From Fibrobacter sp. (GTDB lineage Bacteria > Fibrobacterota > Fibrobacteria > Fibrobacterales > Fibrobacteraceae): a stretch of DNA of 8,843 nucleotides. The position numbers and the translations under genes are program-made. A model generated the notes under the pieces. That model did not search any database. It saw only the letters and a program-made list of their open reading frames with translations, and had not been told where the DNA came from. Shown piece by piece: positions 5,822 to 8,843 of this stretch (positions within the stretch are counted from its first letter, which is position 1; each line of letters begins with the position of its first letter). Location: positions 1-8,843 of the forward strand of contig DUVD01000289.1 of assembly GCA_012841225.1 (NCBI GenBank), given 5' to 3'.

Positions 5822-6466
5822 TTATTTCTTATTTAAAAAAGCGGGAGTGCACCCGAATTTAGCGAGTATAGGTAGCATACTTGCCATTTCCCAGTCTTTC
5901 ACTTTAAGCCGACGGCGTAGTAAAGCCACAAATACTTCCATTAGCATTTCGCAGTCATAAACCGCCCTATGCATATCTGCTGAATCGACTTTCATCGAAA
6001 TTAATTGTTCTTTTTTAAATAATGCAGCCATATCACCGAGTTTATGATTTCTAAGCTCTGGTAAAATACTTCTAGAAAGCCTTAGATTATCAATAATGGG
6101 ATTTCCAGGTAAAAACTGTGGATTTTTATCGTAGGCGACTCTTAAAAACCCTGCATCAAAATCGGCATTATGAGCCACTAAAATAGTGTCTTGACCGCAA
6201 AAAGCCGTGAACTGACGCAAGCAGCCATCGATGGCAGGTGCATTTTCAACCATTTGGTCTGTGATGTGGTTTATTCTTGTCGCCTCAGCTGGGATCATCA
6301 TATTGGGCTTAACAAAGGTTTGAAACTCTTTTATTTTGTGAGTCACCACTTGGTCATTTTCCACTTTAACGGTAAATTTAACGGCCCCTATTTCAATAAT
6401 TTCATCTTTTTGAGATGAAAGCCCCGTCGTCTCTAAGTCAAATGCTACAAATTTCGCAAAAAACAT
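5822..6466 (-). CDS. DnaQ-family DEDDh 3'-5' exonuclease (DNA polymerase III epsilon-like)
   Basis: The 214-residue protein has all three exonuclease motifs: ExoI FDLETTG (9-15; Asp10, Glu12), ExoII HNADFDAGFL (99-108; Asp104) and ExoIII HRAVYDCEM (166-174; His166, Asp171). These residues bind two divalent metal ions and hydrolyse DNA or RNA from the 3' end. It could be the proofreading epsilon subunit or a stand-alone nuclease. The start is set at ATG 6466 because GGAGAG lies 7 bases before it; a TTG at 6481 would add five residues but consumes that ribosome site. The short C-terminal region (about 186-214) has no obvious polymerase-binding segment, so the paralogue identity is open. It follows the DUF374 gene by 24 bases on the same strand, so the two are probably cotranscribed, and it ends at the terminator shared with rpmB. 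Confidence 0.93.
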   Translation of the reverse strand: MFFAKFVAFDLETTGLSSQKDEIIEIGAVKFTVKVENDQVVTHKIKEFQTFVKPNMMIPAEATRINHITDQMVENAPAIDGCLRQFTAFCGQDTILVAHNADFDAGFLRVAYDKNPQFLPGNPIIDNLRLSRSILPELRNHKLGDMAALFKKEQLISMKVDSADMHRAVYDCEMLMEVFVALLRRRLKVKDWEMASMLPILAKFGCTPAFLNKK

Positions 6467-6490
6467 CTGTATTCTCTCCAAATTATACTT

Positions 6491-7003
6491 TCAAAATTCA
6501 TCTACAAAGACCTTAATCTTAGAAAAAGGCAGCGGGATGATCATTCGATCCCACGATTTAATTCGAATAAAGCGCCCATACTCCACCGACAACTTCCAAG
6601 TCGGCGCTTCCGATTTCTTCGCAAGCCAAAGAACTCCTGCTTTGGGCACCAAAGGAGGCCCCTTAGGCCCGTCCATAGCCATTCCCACAGAACTACCCTT
6701 AGCTAAGGAACGAAGGAGGTGGCGCACGCTTAAAGCCCCTTTCGAATCGGAACCTCGAGCCACCTTATACCCAAGAAGAGAAACGCAACGGCTAAAAAGT
6801 TCGCCGTCACGACTCTGAGAAACAAGCACGTGCACTTTTTTATGTTTAAAAGCAGCCGCGCATGCCATTAGGTCTTTGTGCCAAAGAGCCAGCACTCCCG
6901 GTTTAAAATGGAGTGGGGCCTTAAGTTCAATTCGCAAGCTTTCAATCCAAAAGGATAAAACCCTGGAAAGAATTCGCGTTTTTAAGTTCTCTTTTAACAT
7001 CAT
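6491..7003 (-). CDS. DUF374 / lysophospholipid acyltransferase-like protein
   Basis: The 170-residue protein carries the DUF374 pattern: LALWHKDLM (38-46, Trp41-His42 the likely acyltransferase motif), VSQSRDGELF (61-70), GYKVARGSDSKGAL (78-91), AMDGPKGPP (109-117) and a closing WDRMIIPLPFSKI (151-163). The family is related to glycerolipid and lipid A acyltransferases, acts at the inner membrane and often lies near waaA or other lipid A genes; the exact acceptor is not known. At 170 residues it is shorter than the usual 200-plus, with only a short N-terminal helix (10-20) before the catalytic motif. Two adjacent ATG codons (7003 and 7000) are possible; AAGG sits 2 and 5 bases before them, which slightly favours 7000. 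It heads a two-gene unit with the exonuclease. Confidence 0.88.
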   Translation of the reverse strand: MMLKENLKTRILSRVLSFWIESLRIELKAPLHFKPGVLALWHKDLMACAAAFKHKKVHVLVSQSRDGELFSRCVSLLGYKVARGSDSKGALSVRHLLRSLAKGSSVGMAMDGPKGPPLVPKAGVLWLAKKSEAPTWKLSVEYGRFIRIKSWDRMIIPLPFSKIKVFVDEF

Positions 7004-7007
7004 CGCC

Positions 7008-7035
7008 TTGGAAAGTTAAAAAAATTACTTATAAT
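7008..7035 (+). promoter_or_regulatory. Promoter of tRNA-Cys
   Basis: TTGGAA (7008-7013) is followed after 16 bases by a perfect TATAAT (7030-7035); the tRNA begins at 7050. The -35 lies immediately upstream of the divergent DUF374 start and overlaps its AAGG ribosome site (minus strand). On the minus strand the same AT-rich core reads TATAAG (7033-7028), a possible -10 for DUF374, but no good minus -35 is visible. Confidence 0.65.
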
Positions 7036-7049
7036 TTACCGTAGATTTT

Positions 7050-7122
7050 GGCGACGTACCCAAGTTGGTAAGGGACGGCTCTGCAAAAGCCCTATTCCTC
7101 GGTTCGAGTCCGAGCGTTGCCT
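7050..7122 (+). tRNA. tRNA-Cys (anticodon GCA)
   Basis: The 73-base cloverleaf has acceptor stem GGCGACG paired with CGTTGCC (one G-U), D arm CCCAAGTTGGTAAGGG and T arm CTCGG-TTCGAGT-CCGAG. The anticodon loop is CTGCAAA with GCA at 7083-7085. The discriminator is U, the identity base for cysteine tRNA. The first anticodon-stem pair (27-43) is a C-C mismatch, leaving four pairs. The CCA end is not encoded. Confidence 0.95.
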
Positions 7123-7124
7123 CT

Positions 7125-7158
7125 AAAAAAACGGACAAGAAATTGCCCGTTTTTTTTT
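7125..7158 (+). terminator. Terminator of tRNA-Cys
   Basis: ACGG (7131-7134) and CAA (7136-7138) pair with TTG (7143-7145) and CCGT (7147-7150), with one A-C mismatch and a GAAA tetraloop, flanked by an A run and followed by eight T residues. It begins right after the tRNA. The A run on the other side would give a T tract on the minus strand too, but the beta-helix gene ends only just upstream, at 7177, so it may also serve that gene. Confidence 0.85.
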
Positions 7159-7176
7159 ATTTTTAGGCAAAGCCCA

Positions 7177-8343
7177 CTATCGATATTGCCTACCCAACAA
7201 GTCAAACTTAGGCGAGAAGCTCTTAATTCTAAAAACCCGCTCGTTGGATTTGTTTTTGATGCCGGTCAAAGACCCCAAAGAGAATATTTCAGCACAGGTA
7301 GTTCGCGGGTCTGTAATCTCATCGACGATTTCATTTTCTGTTGCACGACAAATGTTTTTATCAGTTCCGCTTTCATCACACCAAGCGGAGGTATTTTTAT
7401 CGACGGTGAGCGACGCAGGAATATGAGAAAATTGTCTTTTTACTTCGGACACGAATTTAACGATGTTGTTGCCCCCTGCAAAAAATTGGTTCGCCTTTAT
7501 GGTAGCACCAACCCCCTTAAGGTCGATAAAAGAATCATCATAAGACTGAGCCCCTGGTTTAAGACCAATAGAATCACCTACGATCATATTGTTTTTCACT
7601 ACAGTAAAACGGGTTCCTTCTTTAATATCAAAAGGTTCTGCCGATATTGCAGAAATCAAGTTGCAGGTGATTTCCGTATTTTCGACTCGGTAATCATACC
7701 CACCATAACCTTCTGTTTTCGCCAAATCACCCCAGCCGCTAGAATCAATGTCAGGAGCTCCCCAGCGCGCTTGGTCGGTACCAACGTAAAACCCCTCTCC
7801 AATAGAGCCGTTGCCCCCATTTCCAGAACTATACAAATGATTACGGTTCGCTCTGTTTCGAGAACTCGCGTCCCTAAAGTGCACTAATTCGGCTCCAGAA
7901 TTATAGATCTCACAATCTTCGATGATGCCATCGCTCGCATTGTCAAAAACAATGCCTTTATCTATGGTATGGATGACAAGATTTTTGAGCACGACGTAAT
8001 CGCCTGTTACATGAATGCCGTAACCAGAAGAATACGATTCGCCTCGAATCACGGGAGGGTTATGAATATCAGTACCCGCAAGAACAATCGGATGAGCTGC
8101 CGTGCCATTGCTTCCTATCCAAACAAGTCCTTTCCCTGTAGGGAGGTTACCTGGGTCTAAACTTGAGCCTTTCGACAAAAGGTAGTTTCCAGGATGGACT
8201 AAAATAGTATCGCCAGCAACAGCGTCTCTTGCGACCTCTTGCAGGACTTGGCTCGTAGCCACAGAAAGTATTCTCGCCGAAATGGCGCTACCAAGGCTAA
8301 GAATAATCAACAATGTCATTTTTCGGTTCATACTATAACCCAT
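7177..8343 (-). CDS. Secreted right-handed parallel beta-helix protein, probable polysaccharide-active enzyme
   Basis: The 388-residue product begins with a Sec signal peptide (hydrophobic 9-20, likely cleavage after AISA at 23). The mature protein opens with the AVAGDTILVHPGNY motif (41-54) common in pectate lyase-like beta-helices, then shows helical rungs such as GIHVTGDYVVLKNLVIHTID (109-128), GIVFDNASDGIIEDCEIYNS (130-149) and FDIKEGTRFTVVKNNMIVGD (238-257). Four cysteines (144, 227, 322, 332) and a fifth at 350 are present. The fold is shared by PL1, PL9 and related lyases, epimerases and some non-enzymes; I could not identify a catalytic set, so the substrate is open (pectin or alginate-like polymers are candidates). 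The C-terminus is basic and ends FDLLGRQYR, resembling the DLLGR motif of type IX secretion sorting domains. ATG 8343 is chosen because AGGGA lies 7 bases upstream. Confidence 0.8.
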   Translation of the reverse strand: MGYSMNRKMTLLIILSLGSAISARILSVATSQVLQEVARDAVAGDTILVHPGNYLLSKGSSLDPGNLPTGKGLVWIGSNGTAAHPIVLAGTDIHNPPVIRGESYSSGYGIHVTGDYVVLKNLVIHTIDKGIVFDNASDGIIEDCEIYNSGAELVHFRDASSRNRANRNHLYSSGNGGNGSIGEGFYVGTDQARWGAPDIDSSGWGDLAKTEGYGGYDYRVENTEITCNLISAISAEPFDIKEGTRFTVVKNNMIVGDSIGLKPGAQSYDDSFIDLKGVGATIKANQFFAGGNNIVKFVSEVKRQFSHIPASLTVDKNTSAWCDESGTDKNICRATENEIVDEITDPRTTCAEIFSLGSLTGIKNKSNERVFRIKSFSPKFDLLGRQYR

Positions 8344-8350
8344 TTTATTT

Positions 8351-8375
8351 TCCCTGCACAGGCCGAGTTCTTATA
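8351..8375 (-). promoter_or_regulatory. Possible -10 and ribosome site of the beta-helix gene
   Basis: On the minus strand TATAAG (8375-8370) could be a -10 box giving a leader of about 20 bases, and AGGGA (8355-8351) is a ribosome site 7 bases before ATG 8343. The only decent -35-like sequence, TTGAAC (8417-8412), is too far away for this -10, so the promoter assignment is weak while the ribosome site is good. Confidence 0.35.
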
Positions 8376-8419
8376 AAATAATCATTTTATTAAAAAAATT
8401 GATATGCAAAAGTTCAAAT

Positions 8420-8448
8420 AAAAAAAGGGCCTTTCAAAAGAAGGGCCC
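8420..8448 (-). terminator. Terminator of the PEGA-domain gene
   Basis: On the minus strand GGGCC and GGCCC (8448-8444 and 8431-8427) pair, continue through one C-A mismatch into TTC/GAA, and close with a TTTT loop. Seven T residues follow (8426-8420). It lies 21 bases after the stop at 8470 and separates this gene from the beta-helix gene downstream. Confidence 0.85.
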
Positions 8449-8469
8449 ATTCAATTTTATTAAAAGATT

Positions 8470-8843
8470 TTATTTGCTTTTGCCAGTGGCATCAAGAAGC
8501 AATTCAAGCGTCTCTTCGCCTTCAATCTTCACCATTTTTTCGGCGCTCTTGCGGTTACTGCATTCAACCCTAACAAGATGATCGCCTGCATCGAGATTGC
8601 GAACAGTTAAAGCCGCTCCGTTGGTTTGGTCGGAACGCTCGCCGTCGATATAAACAATGCATTTAGGAGGATTTGTGGTAATGCGAATGTGACCTTTTGG
8701 AATCACGGTTTTGCCGTCAAAAGTATTCAGTTTATTGGGCCAAACATTAAAGCGTTCGTTAATCAATTCAAAACCTTGGTCGATCACCACGAGAGTATGA
8801 CGGCCCGATTTAAATTCACGTTCCGTAATAGGGCTCTTCCCTA
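8470..8843 (-). CDS. Partial PEGA-domain protein (C-terminal part)
   Basis: The open frame runs from the window edge to TAA at 8470, giving the last 123 residues; the start lies outside. Two PEGA-like units can be seen. The first is cut and contains GKSPITEREFKSGRHTLVV, the usual second half (a 'G-S-P' turn, then 'L-x-x-G-x-H-x-L-x-V'). The second has ITTNPPKCIVYIDGE followed by LTVRNLDAGDHLVRVEC, the complete pattern of a PEGA beta-sandwich with a short charged tail LLLDATGKSK. PEGA domains are small surface or periplasmic modules, often following kinase or peptidase domains, thought to mediate envelope or carbohydrate contacts. The N-terminal part, which would tell whether it is a lipoprotein, kinase or other fusion, is missing. 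Internal GTG codons near 8790 should not be taken as the start because the PEGA homology continues upstream. Confidence 0.72.
   Translation of the reverse strand, partial: GKSPITEREFKSGRHTLVVIDQGFELINERFNVWPNKLNTFDGKTVIPKGHIRITTNPPKCIVYIDGERSDQTNGAALTVRNLDAGDHLVRVECSNRKSAEKMVKIEGEETLELLLDATGKSK

Noticed and set aside
7117..7887. A 256-codon open frame on the plus strand opposite the beta-helix gene
   Set aside because: It begins next to the tRNA-Cys terminator, has no ribosome site or recognisable domain, and lies antisense to a protein with a clear signal peptide and beta-helix rungs.

Overview
The window looks like chromosomal sequence from a Gram-negative cellulose- or pectin-degrading bacterium, most likely a Fibrobacter relative (Fibrobacterota). 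The signs are a lipoprotein with a Ser-rich linker in front of a carbohydrate-binding domain and the start of a glycoside hydrolase family 5 (GH5) domain, a secreted beta-helix protein ending in a basic DLLGR tail, a PEGA-repeat protein, and lipopolysaccharide and non-mevalonate isoprenoid genes. The lineage is inferred from gene style only; no marker alignment was possible.

Layout. (1) 1-955, minus: 5' part of a probable cellulase lipoprotein, preceded by a good promoter and a leader hairpin. (2) 1087-1197, minus: tRNA-Glu(UUC) with its own promoter and a perfect 14-bp stem terminator. (3) 1245-5490, plus: a compact ABC exporter half-transporter, an isoprenylcysteine-methyltransferase-like (ICMT-like) membrane protein, a divergent Kdo transferase (waaA) and ispH. 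The first three overlap by 4-8 bases and ispH follows 4 bases later, so they form one tight operon. (4) 5487-5817, plus: rpmB with its own near-consensus promoter, whose -35 overlaps the ispH stop codon, and a terminator. (5) 5822-7003, minus: a DUF374 acyltransferase followed by a DnaQ-type 3'-5' exonuclease, converging on the rpmB terminator. (6) 7008-7158, plus: promoter, tRNA-Cys(GCA) and terminator. (7) 7177-8343, minus: secreted right-handed beta-helix protein, probably polysaccharide-active. (8) 8420-8843, minus: terminator and 3' part of a PEGA-domain protein cut by the window edge.

Functionally the centre is a cell-envelope block. The Kdo transferase builds the inner core on lipid A, the ABC exporter and ICMT-like protein look like lipid-handling or lipid-modifying partners, the DUF374 protein belongs to a lysophospholipid/lipid A-type acyltransferase family, and IspH supplies isoprenoid precursors. 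The two ends carry extracellular proteins for plant polysaccharide use. There is no CRISPR array, insertion sequence or phage gene. The least routine parts are the overlapping ABC/ICMT-like/divergent-waaA cassette, the crowded regulatory region at 956-1245, and the short basic C-terminus of the beta-helix protein. No gene-free stretch exceeds 300 bases.
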